A stretch of DNA of 64,000 bases from Psychrobacter pygoscelis (GTDB lineage: Bacteria; Pseudomonadota; Gammaproteobacteria; Pseudomonadales; Moraxellaceae). Under the pieces are notes generated by a model. It made no database searches. It was not told the DNA's origin and was given only the letters and a program-made list of their open reading frames with translations. Location: NCBI RefSeq assembly GCF_004335015.1, contig NZ_RQRU01000003.1, positions 124,001-188,000 of the forward strand, written 5' to 3'. This document shows, in pieces, positions 1 to 8,727 of this stretch; position 1 is the first letter of the stretch, and every line of letters begins with the position of its first letter. Position numbers and translations under genes: made by a program.

Positions 1-3000
1 ATGATTAAAGAAAAAGATGAGCTATCAGAGCGCTTTGACCAACACGCCAGTCAAACGCCACCTTGGTTGACTGCTCATTATTGCGAGCTTGAAGTGGCGC
101 AGCGTCATCTTTGGCATCATCTATTTGCTGGCGTGCACCAGCATCGAGTAGCTATTGAGGAGCTGTTTTGGCAAGCATTAGAAGACAATCAGGCTAATGA
201 GCGCCAAGCCTTGCCTAAGGCGCTACGCATTTTTACCATTCAGCAGCTGCCGCAAAACGAGCTGGACTTTTTGCAGCGTCTGTCGCGATACACTAACATT
301 ACCTTGTTACATTACAATCCCTCTAAGTTATTCTGGGCAGATATTGTCGATAAAGTCTGGCTTCAGCGTCAAAAAATTATTAATCCAAAGAGTGTATTCC
401 TTCGTGATCATGGTCATGCACTATTATCACGGTTAGGCAAGCAGTCGCGAGAGACTTTCGCTATGCTGGCAGGTCTTTCGGGAAACGAATTTCACGACGA
501 TATTGTCATTGATTGGCAAGATAGGTTTACGGAAGAAGATGACCCTGACTATGAGTCCGAGTATAAACAAGCAAGCTTAGCGTATTCAGCAACGGATAGC
601 AGTGGCGCTTGGGCAGACGACTATCCCCATGACAGCTTGCTGGCGCGACTGCAAAATGACGTGTTGATGTTAGATGAAGCGGCGACTCAGCAAGCCACAG
701 TGGGCCGAGTCAGTCAAGCGTTGGGCGAGCAGTTGCAGATGGACTTTGCCGAACTTGATGCCGAGCCTGATGATTGGCATTCAGACGCTACGCTGCAACA
801 AAAGCGCTTTGTAAAGCATCGCGAATGGAATGTCTCAGAGCAAGATAATAGCCTAAGCATTCACGCTTGTCATAGCTTACAGCGCCAACTAGAGATCTTG
901 CGCGGTATGATTGGCCGCTGGCTCAATGAGCGCAACCCTGATGGCAGCCGACGGCACGTCTCAGATATTGTGGTGCTATTACCTGATGTCGATCGCCACC
1001 ATGCCTTAATTAATTCGGTCTTTGTCGATGGAAAAGGTCAGGATGGGCTAACGCTACCAGCTAAAGTGACGGGTGTTGTCGATACGTCTATTCGTCAGCT
1101 GTGGGAGGCTGTTAGCGGCTTTTACCGATTGCTTGGCAGTGAGAGTGCACGGTTTGAAGCGCCTGAGGTTTTGGACTGGCTCATGCTGCCGCCGCTGTAC
1201 GAGAGCTTTGGTCTTACTCATGAGCAGATGAGTCGTGGTTGTGATCTATTAATTCAAGCCGGTTTTGTACGTGGCTTCGATGAGCAGCACCTGCAGCAGA
1301 GTCTAGACACCCATGATTATGATTATCGCTTTAGCTTTGCCCATGCGCTAGACAAGTTGACCTTAGGGCTGATCATGCCTGAGGCGAAGGTGAATGCTAG
1401 TCTTTATCCCTTACAGTGGCCCGATAATGTGCTACCCGAGAAGACCCTACCACTAGCTGGTATCAGTCTAGATGACGCGCCGTTGATTGAAGCACTGTGC
1501 CGCATTTATCAAGGGCTTGTGGCACGTCGAGATGACCATAAGCAACGCTTACAGGCTGAAGAGTGGCTTAAGCAGATTGAGTCGCAAGTGATCCATACTT
1601 ATTTCGCTGCAGTTGACCAAACGCGTAGTATGCGGGCGATTTATCAGGCCATGAACGGCTTTAAATCTAGTCTGCGTGCCAATCGCCATTATAGGCATTA
1701 CAGTAATACTGATGGCGCTAATGATGAGGCAAATAACCTTGAGCAGCGGCTTAGCAATGTCGAAAAACTGCCGTTGAAGCTGAGCTTTATGCTCGACAGT
1801 ATTGAGGATGAGTTAGAGAGTCAGCAAGTCAGTGCCGAGCCGACAGGGGTAATTACCTTTGGTCGGTTTGGTGCTCTGCGCAATGTGCCCTTTGGGCTGG
1901 TCGTCATGTTAAATATGAATATCTCTGAGTTTCCCAATCGTGACCGTGACAACCGATATGACTTAATGAAAGCCGGGATAGCACAGCGCGGTGATCGCTT
2001 TAGTGAAGATGATGATAATGGCGCGTTTTTAGACGCGCTACTGTGTGCTCGCTCTGCCTGTTGGATATTTTATAATGGCCAAAGTCTCACTGATACTCAT
2101 GAGCATCTACCGGCCAATCCCGTCAGCGAATTGCTACAGTTCTTGCAAGGTGAGGTCAAATGGCAATGGCAACCGCTTGATAGCGTAGGCGCTGGTGGAG
2201 GTATAAGTAGTGAAACAGATTCGGCAACGACTGAGCAGATTCAGCGCTACTTACCCAAGCTAGTAGAGCGCTGGCTTGTGACGCATCACCCTGCACTGCC
2301 TTTCGCCCGTGATTTATTTGAGGTAGACAGCGCACTCTTTAATGACAGCCATGTGTTGAATAATGGCAAGCGTTTAAACGCTTGCTCAGCGACAAATGCT
2401 AGTGAACCTCTAAGTATAGGACAGGGGGCGGATATCGATGCAACTGTTGGTAATAACGAAACTAGTCATAAAAACCAAGTTAGTAATAAAGCTACTGAGG
2501 ATGACAGTTGGCGACAGTTGCTCGATACTGCCATGCAGCGGACGAAGCTAGAACAACGTCGGCAATACCCTCCCGCGAAGGTCTGGCAGTCGGTGTTTAA
2601 TGAGCTGAATAAGCGCAAGATAAATAATAACGGTAGGGGCAAGAGTTATGATGAATACGACGATGTGACAGTCAGAACCTCTGCTCCTAGTATTGAACGG
2701 ACGGTAACGCTACCGACGCCGCCACAATATCGAGCTTTGGCCAAGCTACTAGGTAATAACTCTAGTTACTCACAGGCTGCTGAGCTCACTAATAAAGAGT
2801 TGGCAGAGATTGTCAAGCTGGTTAGTGTTGATAATCATCATCTTACTGAGGCAGAGCTTGCCAAAGCGCTGCGTCAAAGTATCTTTGCCATTGAGCAGAT
2901 AGATATTCAGTCGCTGCTATGGCAAGTACGCCATCCTGCCAAGCAGTTTTTACGTGAGCAGCAAGTGCTGATAACTCAAACAGAAGCGTCGCTATCACGG

Positions 3001-4089
3001 CAAGAGCCTCTGTCATTGGATAGTCTTACCCGCTATCAAATCGACGATGAGCTACTAAAGCATCTACATGCCAATCATACAAGTGATCCAGATTCTCACG
3101 AGTCTTCCTCTACTAGTTCTGCTACCAGTCATAGTGCCGATGATAATCTTCAAGTGCTAGTGTATGACAAAATGATACCGGCAGGGGTCGCTCGGCAGAC
3201 GACCTTAAGCCATCAACTGGCTAAGCTACAACGCCAATGTGATGACTTTAAAGCGCAGCTGCAAAAGCTGGACATTGATATAGACAGCCCTGATTTCCCT
3301 GCTGCGGGGGAAAGCTTATTGACCCCAACCCAAGAGGTGACCACCAAGGTTAATCTGACCCAAGTTTATGCAGCGTTATCTAAAGACGCTCAAGCTGAGT
3401 CTTCTACTGAAGCTACTGAGTCTAAAGCTATTGGCTTAGAGGTGATTAAAGAGTGGTTGCCCAACGAGCTTTCGCTAAAAGGGGCGGTGCCTTGTGCAGA
3501 AGCTACAGAATATAAAGTCTGGCTAAATATACTACCAAACTCTGCCAGCCCCAAGCATTTACTCCGTTTTTGGCTGGCACATCTTTATTGGCAAGTGGCT
3601 CGTCATACCACACCTGCACAAGTTGCTACAGATAATGGTCGCAGTATTTGGCGTTTTAATAGTAGCAGCTCGCAAGTTAAAGCCTATAAAGATATCGTAA
3701 CCTTCGAGCTGAAGCCTATTATCTACGAGCAAGCGGTCATGCAGCTGATAAAATGGGCAATTTTTGCGAATCTTGCAGGACAAGTACCGATGACCCTTTT
3801 GCCAAGCTATGCGCTGATTTATCTTGATAAAGTCAAAGAGGCCGCTACACCAGATAAAAAGACAGGTGAGGTAAAGGTTTATTATCCAAAACGCAGTGAT
3901 TTTAGCGACTGGCTAGCACCTGGGTTTCATGCGGATACGGTTTACGATACCTGCTCGCAGCATGCCATCTGGCAGTATGTACTGCTAGGGCAAGGCGATG
4001 TATTTTCTGCGTTATCAACGTCATTAACTACGTTGGCTGTGCCTATGTATCAGCCTATGTTTGAAGCCCTTGTACCCATAAAAGAATAG
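1..4089 (+). CDS. recC: RecC, exodeoxyribonuclease V gamma subunit (5' partial)
   Basis: RecC is the Chi-recognising scaffold subunit of the RecBCD helicase-nuclease, which processes double-strand ends for recombination. The frame is open to base 1. The first residues align, from memory of E. coli RecC, with its region around residue 190 (the match ends in an NPSKLFWADI stretch equivalent to NPCRYYWGDI), so the ATG at base 1 is internal and about 190 residues lie upstream of the window. Further RecC landmarks are SLSIHACHSLQRQLEIL near residue 283, the NVPFGLVVMLNMN segment near 627 and the late LTRYQIDDELL segment. At least 1362 residues are present against 1122 in complete E. coli RecC. The excess sits in Ser/Asn/Thr-rich stretches (about residues 790-840, 880-910, 1030-1050) that look like low-complexity insertions. 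recB and recD follow, the standard operon. Confidence 0.93.
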   Translation: MIKEKDELSERFDQHASQTPPWLTAHYCELEVAQRHLWHHLFAGVHQHRVAIEELFWQALEDNQANERQALPKALRIFTIQQLPQNELDFLQRLSRYTNITLLHYNPSKLFWADIVDKVWLQRQKIINPKSVFLRDHGHALLSRLGKQSRETFAMLAGLSGNEFHDDIVIDWQDRFTEEDDPDYESEYKQASLAYSATDSSGAWADDYPHDSLLARLQNDVLMLDEAATQQATVGRVSQALGEQLQMDFAELDAEPDDWHSDATLQQKRFVKHREWNVSEQDNSLSIHACHSLQRQLEILRGMIGRWLNERNPDGSRRHVSDIVVLLPDVDRHHALINSVFVDGKGQDGLTLPAKVTGVVDTSIRQLWEAVSGFYRLLGSESARFEAPEVLDWLMLPPLYESFGLTHEQMSRGCDLLIQAGFVRGFDEQHLQQSLDTHDYDYRFSFAHALDKLTLGLIMPEAKVNASLYPLQWPDNVLPEKTLPLAGISLDDAPLIEALCRIYQGLVARRDDHKQRLQAEEWLKQIESQVIHTYFAAVDQTRSMRAIYQAMNGFKSSLRANRHYRHYSNTDGANDEANNLEQRLSNVEKLPLKLSFMLDSIEDELESQQVSAEPTGVITFGRFGALRNVPFGLVVMLNMNISEFPNRDRDNRYDLMKAGIAQRGDRFSEDDDNGAFLDALLCARSACWIFYNGQSLTDTHEHLPANPVSELLQFLQGEVKWQWQPLDSVGAGGGISSETDSATTEQIQRYLPKLVERWLVTHHPALPFARDLFEVDSALFNDSHVLNNGKRLNACSATNASEPLSIGQGADIDATVGNNETSHKNQVSNKATEDDSWRQLLDTAMQRTKLEQRRQYPPAKVWQSVFNELNKRKINNNGRGKSYDEYDDVTVRTSAPSIERTVTLPTPPQYRALAKLLGNNSSYSQAAELTNKELAEIVKLVSVDNHHLTEAELAKALRQSIFAIEQIDIQSLLWQVRHPAKQFLREQQVLITQTEASLSRQEPLSLDSLTRYQIDDELLKHLHANHTSDPDSHESSSTSSATSHSADDNLQVLVYDKMIPAGVARQTTLSHQLAKLQRQCDDFKAQLQKLDIDIDSPDFPAAGESLLTPTQEVTTKVNLTQVYAALSKDAQAESSTEATESKAIGLEVIKEWLPNELSLKGAVPCAEATEYKVWLNILPNSASPKHLLRFWLAHLYWQVARHTTPAQVATDNGRSIWRFNSSSSQVKAYKDIVTFELKPIIYEQAVMQLIKWAIFANLAGQVPMTLLPSYALIYLDKVKEAATPDKKTGEVKVYYPKRSDFSDWLAPGFHADTVYDTCSQHAIWQYVLLGQGDVFSALSTSLTTLAVPMYQPMFEALVPIKE

Positions 4090-4163
4090 ACAGGGCACTG
4101 TGCCAGCAGAGGGTAATAGAGCTGCAATTTATCCTTTGCTAACGCGCTATAGACTTTACTGAA

Positions 4164-4184
4164 ATGACCACTATGACTCAATAA
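4164..4184 (+). other. six-codon mini-ORF and duplicated 12-mer before recB
   Basis: The 12-mer ATGACCACTATG occurs here and again at the recB start at 4201. The upstream copy opens a reading frame of only six codons ending in TAA. The distance between copies is 37 bases, so the two are not in the same frame. It may be a relic of a local duplication or a translated leader; nothing proves translation. Confidence 0.3.
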
Positions 4185-4200
4185 GACCTAAAACAACGAT

Positions 4201-7200
4201 ATGACCACTATGCCGCCAACATCTCCTCAGTCTTCTCCTGAGACTTTAAATCCAGATAATAACGCTGGAGCTTCGGCTTTACAGGTGCTCAATGACAAGC
4301 CTCCAGCAGTACGTATTGCGCTGACCGGCGAGCATCTGATCGAAGCCTCTGCAGGCACTGGTAAGACGTGGACATTGACCGGTATCCTGCTGCGCTTGTT
4401 AATTGAAGCTAAGCGTCCCCCTGAGCAGATTATCGCTACCACCTTTACTCGGGCGGCAGCAGCAGAGATGCGTCAGCGTGTGAATGACCGACTGATTGAT
4501 TTTTATCAAGTGCTGCAATGGGTTAGTAGCTTGCAGGACAATACCAATTATAGGGAGGCGTTATACCCTGACGCCTTGCAGGTGCTGCCTGAGAAGAAAA
4601 AATCGTCTCATAAAAATACAGAAACGGATAAAAAAATATTAAAGATTAGCCCAGTTGAACGAAGCAAGCTTGAAAAAGTACGAGAAGAGTGGCTGCAAGA
4701 GCAAGCAAAGCTGGCTGGCATGAGTGAGCGTGTGAATGACCCTATTAACTTACACTTGGTGGGATATTTGCTCGATCATGTGACGACCTATCCTTTAGCT
4801 GAGGCTATTCGGCGTACCGAGCTGGTGCTGACGACTTTAGATAAGCTGTTCGTCGGGACACTAGACAGCTTGGCACAAAAGTGGCTGTCAGAATATAGCG
4901 CAGAGACCGGCTATCGCCAAGGCATGGGCATTACGGAAGATGTTGAAGTCGTGACAGATGGTATTATTCATGATGAGCTACGCCGGTTTCAGAGTCAGCT
5001 TTATTATGAGCAGCCTAAGATTTATCAATTGCTGCAAGAGCAGGGCAAGCTGACGACTATTGACGATCATCGTCAAGCGGTTAATAAAGCGTTGACTTTT
5101 ATTTCTGCGCCCATTGATGAGGTCAAGCTGGCTGATGCTTTTGATTTTGCTGAATTAGAAGCGCTTCTAGAGAGATTTATAGCATTAGACTTCCAAGATA
5201 TTGAGCCTTATTTTGATAAAGAATACAGAAAGTCGCAAGGTATAAGAGGCCGGTCAAATTTGGACACCAGAATTACCTACATAGCTGATATTCAAAAGGC
5301 TGTATGTCAGTATGGTTATGTTTTTTATAATCATTTAAACGACGATGCCAGTAAGATTTACCATGCAATAAAAAGTGTATTTCCTGATACAGAAGGGAAG
5401 ACGGTAGGGTTTAATAGTAAAACTGAAGAATCTCATAATACATTTATCAACCTAGAAACCATAAAAACCTTAAAAGCAATTCACGATAAGACCGATGAGT
5501 TAGACGAGTATTTAGACAACATAGTCACTAATCTCAACCGCAATATTGCCATAAGCGTGCGCAAGAAGCTGGCCAGCATTTTAGAAGAGCGCAACGAGAC
5601 CACCTTTACCCTACAGATGGTGCGTCTTAACCAAGCTTTATCAGGTAGACAAGGGCACAAGCTCGCTCGCTATATCCGCCACCATTATCCAGTGGCTCTA
5701 ATTGACGAGTCGCAAGATATTAATGGCGAGCAGGCGCAGATGATTGAGCGCATTTATCTGCCTAGCCAGACCAATCCTAACCCTACTCATGAAGAGCTGT
5801 TGAATAGCGCCAGTAATAATGCAGTTAACAATGTCGAGACAAATAGCCAAGCCGTTGATAGTAGCAACAATGAGAGAAAAATAAGCACATTTTTATTGCT
5901 GGTCGGCGATCCGAAGCAGGCGATTTACGGCTTTCGTGGTGGCGACGTGGCCAACTATAACTACATGAAGGCCAAGTTTACCAGCAGTATTATGACGCTG
6001 AATCTCAACCGTCGCTCTAACGCTTACCTAATCGATGCATTAAATCATTGGTTTGGTTGTCCATTACCGCTAACTACAAAAGGTAATAGCAGTTCACAAT
6101 TTGAGCTAATAGCCAATGATAAAAATAGCCTAAGTAAAAAAGAAGAACATCATGTCGCCTTATCAGAGCTTGGCGAAAATATTCACTATCAATACATTGA
6201 AGCCCATAATCAAAATACCAAGTTGTCTTGGCAATCAGCAATAGAGACAGCTAGTGATTCAGGCAATGATGATGTAGGAGTAGAAAGTCAGCCAGCCGAG
6301 CAGCCTTTACCGCCTACTATTCAAGACCTGCTACCGACTAAGCCGCTCACTATTATTCACCTGCCCAAGGATGAAGCAGACTACGATGAAAGTGAAGCAA
6401 CCGCTCTACATATCGCCTCACTACTCAAGAGCCAGCAAACCATTGATGGTCGTCCGATTCGACCCAGTGACATTGGGGTATTAGGCAGAAGAAAGCTTGA
6501 GCTGAAGCAAATTGAGGCGTATCTCACTAAACTCAATGTCCCGACCTTAAGCACTAGTGAAGTCAGTATTTTTGAGACCATGATAGCGGCAGATTTAGTC
6601 GCACTAATGGAGGCAATGCTGCGCTCATACCGCCGCGACACCATCAACCGAGCGCTTACGAGTCAGTTTTTTGGCTTAAGCCTACGTCAAGTCAAAGCGA
6701 TGATGGCCAGTCATGACCATCATGGTGAGGCAGACGATGATCTGACAGTGGGGAGTGGTCTTACGGATCATGCACCTGAAGATCGAAGCTCACAATGCTA
6801 CCAAGACTTTATTACCCATATCAAAAAGGCGGCAGAGCTTTGGCAAAAGCGCGGTATATTGCCTGCCTTGCATCATCTGCTAGGGGTTAGTCCGATCCAT
6901 CCTAAGGGTGCTTGGCAGAGTCTGGCGTCGCTACCAGACGGTGAGCGCCATATTATGGATCTTCGTCACTTATTAGATATCTTGGCGCAATACAGCATGA
7001 ATATGGGCGAGCATGAGTTACTGTCTTGGTACAAGCAAAATATGGAGGCCGCGCCTACGGGAGACTGGGCCAAACAGCAGCCACTCCCCACCGAGTCAGG
7101 CGTTCAGCTAATGACTATTCATAAATCTAAAGGTTTAGAATTTCCTATCGTCTATGTATTAGGTATGGATGCGGCCAGCAATGAGGCGGGTTCGCGTGAG

Positions 7201-8727
7201 AAACATGGGTTGTATTTGTATAATGTAGAGACCAAGGAGAGCGAACAAGCCATAGGTTGGCAGCGCCGCTTGTCACCAGTTAAGGGCAAGCCGCACGATG
7301 AGAACTTTTTTACAGATATAGAAACTACAGAGAACTATAGCGAGCGTAAGCGGTTGGGGTATGTGGCCTTTACTCGGGCCAGTGAGCAGCTTTATATTGT
7401 CCTAAAAGACCTCTCTAAAAAGACAAAATTGACGAGTAGACCGGCGTTTTTTTGGCTGAGTTGTGATGATAAAGAGCTGGCCTTACCCGAGAGACTAAAA
7501 TCCCAAGTGGGCTGGCTAGCGGGCAGCAAAATCTTTGACTATCATAACTGTCAAAAAGACAGCAAAAAACAGTCCTCATTAGCAATCGCTACACCCTCTA
7601 ATGAAATTAACGACGTTACCCGTATTCCTTACCCAAATATAGATACGCTGATGCCCGATAAGTTCTTTTATGGTTGGGCAAAGACCAGTTTTACCGCTTT
7701 AGCACGGCAGCTAGGGGAGCAGAGCCAAGACTTAGCGGTTATGGATGAGCGCATAGATGATGACCTTTATATCGCGACTACGCCCAATTGGGACAATGCG
7801 GCCACCTTAGCTGCTGAAGATGATTGGGCAGCGCTGAAGCCTGTAGACGATATACGCTTTAGCTTTGTCAAAGGTGCCAATGCAGGTACATTTCTGCACC
7901 AAGTTTTCGAAAAGATAGACTTTACCGAGCAGGCTCTATGGTCTGTGGTAATTGATAAGGCCATCCGTGACTATCAATTGCCGATTCACTACGCCAGTCA
8001 AGAACAGCAACGCGTCATCTTAAAAAATAAAAAGGACAAGACACAAGATAAAAATAAAATAGACGATATGCATCATAGAGATCTGAAAAATTGGATAGCA
8101 GAAGTGTTAGAGACACCACTACTAGCGTCCAATCAACCGCTAAAAGCGATACCCACTAATAAACGCTTTGCCGAACTGAGCTTTAATATGGGTCTGTCTG
8201 AGGGATTTCGCGCTGAGGCCATTAGCGATATCTTTCGTCAGCATCTAGCAGATGATCCTGATAAGCATGTGGTGTTGACCAAGCATAATATCCCGCATCT
8301 ATACCGCTATCTACGCGGCGAGATTGACTTAGTCTATGAGCACGCTGGCAAATATTATGTTGTCGATTATAAGAGTAACTATTTAGGAAATAGCCTAAGC
8401 AATTATAATCAACATACTCTATCTGAAGCCATGAGCAAAGCCGGATACTGGCTGCAAGCCGCGATTTATCAGGTCGCACTCCATCGTTTTCTCTCTATCC
8501 GTATTGCAGATTATATCGGCAATGAGCACCAGTACCTCGGTGCGGTAGAGTATGTCTTTTTACGTGGGACCTTAGCGCCTTCTTTAGAGAATAGCTCTGA
8601 GGCTCAGCAGACTCCGAACAACAGCCAGACAATATTGTCACAGCAACGCTTTGGCTTAGTTAAATGGGAAATTCCTATCGACTTTATCAAAGCCTTAGAT
8701 GCAGCGTTTGGTAAGCCAACTCGCTAA
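4201..8727 (+). CDS. recB: RecB, exodeoxyribonuclease V beta subunit
   Basis: RecB is the 3'-5' SF1A helicase and the sole nuclease of RecBCD. The Walker A motif ASAGTGKT is at residues 49-56. A helicase motif LIDESQDING is near 500, VGDPKQAIYGFRGGD near 570 and the late MTIHKSKGLEFPIVYVLGMD motif near 970. The C-terminal nuclease has His1233 (TFLHQVFEK), Asp1376 (GEIDLVYE) and DYKSN at 1389-1393, matching the catalytic His, Asp and Asp-Tyr-Lys of E. coli RecB, so it should be active. At 1508 residues it is about 330 longer than E. coli RecB; extra material lies at about 115-160, 530-565 and 620-690. No clear ribosome site precedes the ATG. The same 12 bases that start the gene also occur 37 bases upstream and open a six-codon mini-ORF. 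Its stop overlaps the recD start. Confidence 0.95.
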   Translation: MTTMPPTSPQSSPETLNPDNNAGASALQVLNDKPPAVRIALTGEHLIEASAGTGKTWTLTGILLRLLIEAKRPPEQIIATTFTRAAAAEMRQRVNDRLIDFYQVLQWVSSLQDNTNYREALYPDALQVLPEKKKSSHKNTETDKKILKISPVERSKLEKVREEWLQEQAKLAGMSERVNDPINLHLVGYLLDHVTTYPLAEAIRRTELVLTTLDKLFVGTLDSLAQKWLSEYSAETGYRQGMGITEDVEVVTDGIIHDELRRFQSQLYYEQPKIYQLLQEQGKLTTIDDHRQAVNKALTFISAPIDEVKLADAFDFAELEALLERFIALDFQDIEPYFDKEYRKSQGIRGRSNLDTRITYIADIQKAVCQYGYVFYNHLNDDASKIYHAIKSVFPDTEGKTVGFNSKTEESHNTFINLETIKTLKAIHDKTDELDEYLDNIVTNLNRNIAISVRKKLASILEERNETTFTLQMVRLNQALSGRQGHKLARYIRHHYPVALIDESQDINGEQAQMIERIYLPSQTNPNPTHEELLNSASNNAVNNVETNSQAVDSSNNERKISTFLLLVGDPKQAIYGFRGGDVANYNYMKAKFTSSIMTLNLNRRSNAYLIDALNHWFGCPLPLTTKGNSSSQFELIANDKNSLSKKEEHHVALSELGENIHYQYIEAHNQNTKLSWQSAIETASDSGNDDVGVESQPAEQPLPPTIQDLLPTKPLTIIHLPKDEADYDESEATALHIASLLKSQQTIDGRPIRPSDIGVLGRRKLELKQIEAYLTKLNVPTLSTSEVSIFETMIAADLVALMEAMLRSYRRDTINRALTSQFFGLSLRQVKAMMASHDHHGEADDDLTVGSGLTDHAPEDRSSQCYQDFITHIKKAAELWQKRGILPALHHLLGVSPIHPKGAWQSLASLPDGERHIMDLRHLLDILAQYSMNMGEHELLSWYKQNMEAAPTGDWAKQQPLPTESGVQLMTIHKSKGLEFPIVYVLGMDAASNEAGSREKHGLYLYNVETKESEQAIGWQRRLSPVKGKPHDENFFTDIETTENYSERKRLGYVAFTRASEQLYIVLKDLSKKTKLTSRPAFFWLSCDDKELALPERLKSQVGWLAGSKIFDYHNCQKDSKKQSSLAIATPSNEINDVTRIPYPNIDTLMPDKFFYGWAKTSFTALARQLGEQSQDLAVMDERIDDDLYIATTPNWDNAATLAAEDDWAALKPVDDIRFSFVKGANAGTFLHQVFEKIDFTEQALWSVVIDKAIRDYQLPIHYASQEQQRVILKNKKDKTQDKNKIDDMHHRDLKNWIAEVLETPLLASNQPLKAIPTNKRFAELSFNMGLSEGFRAEAISDIFRQHLADDPDKHVVLTKHNIPHLYRYLRGEIDLVYEHAGKYYVVDYKSNYLGNSLSNYNQHTLSEAMSKAGYWLQAAIYQVALHRFLSIRIADYIGNEHQYLGAVEYVFLRGTLAPSLENSSEAQQTPNNSQTILSQQRFGLVKWEIPIDFIKALDAAFGKPTR

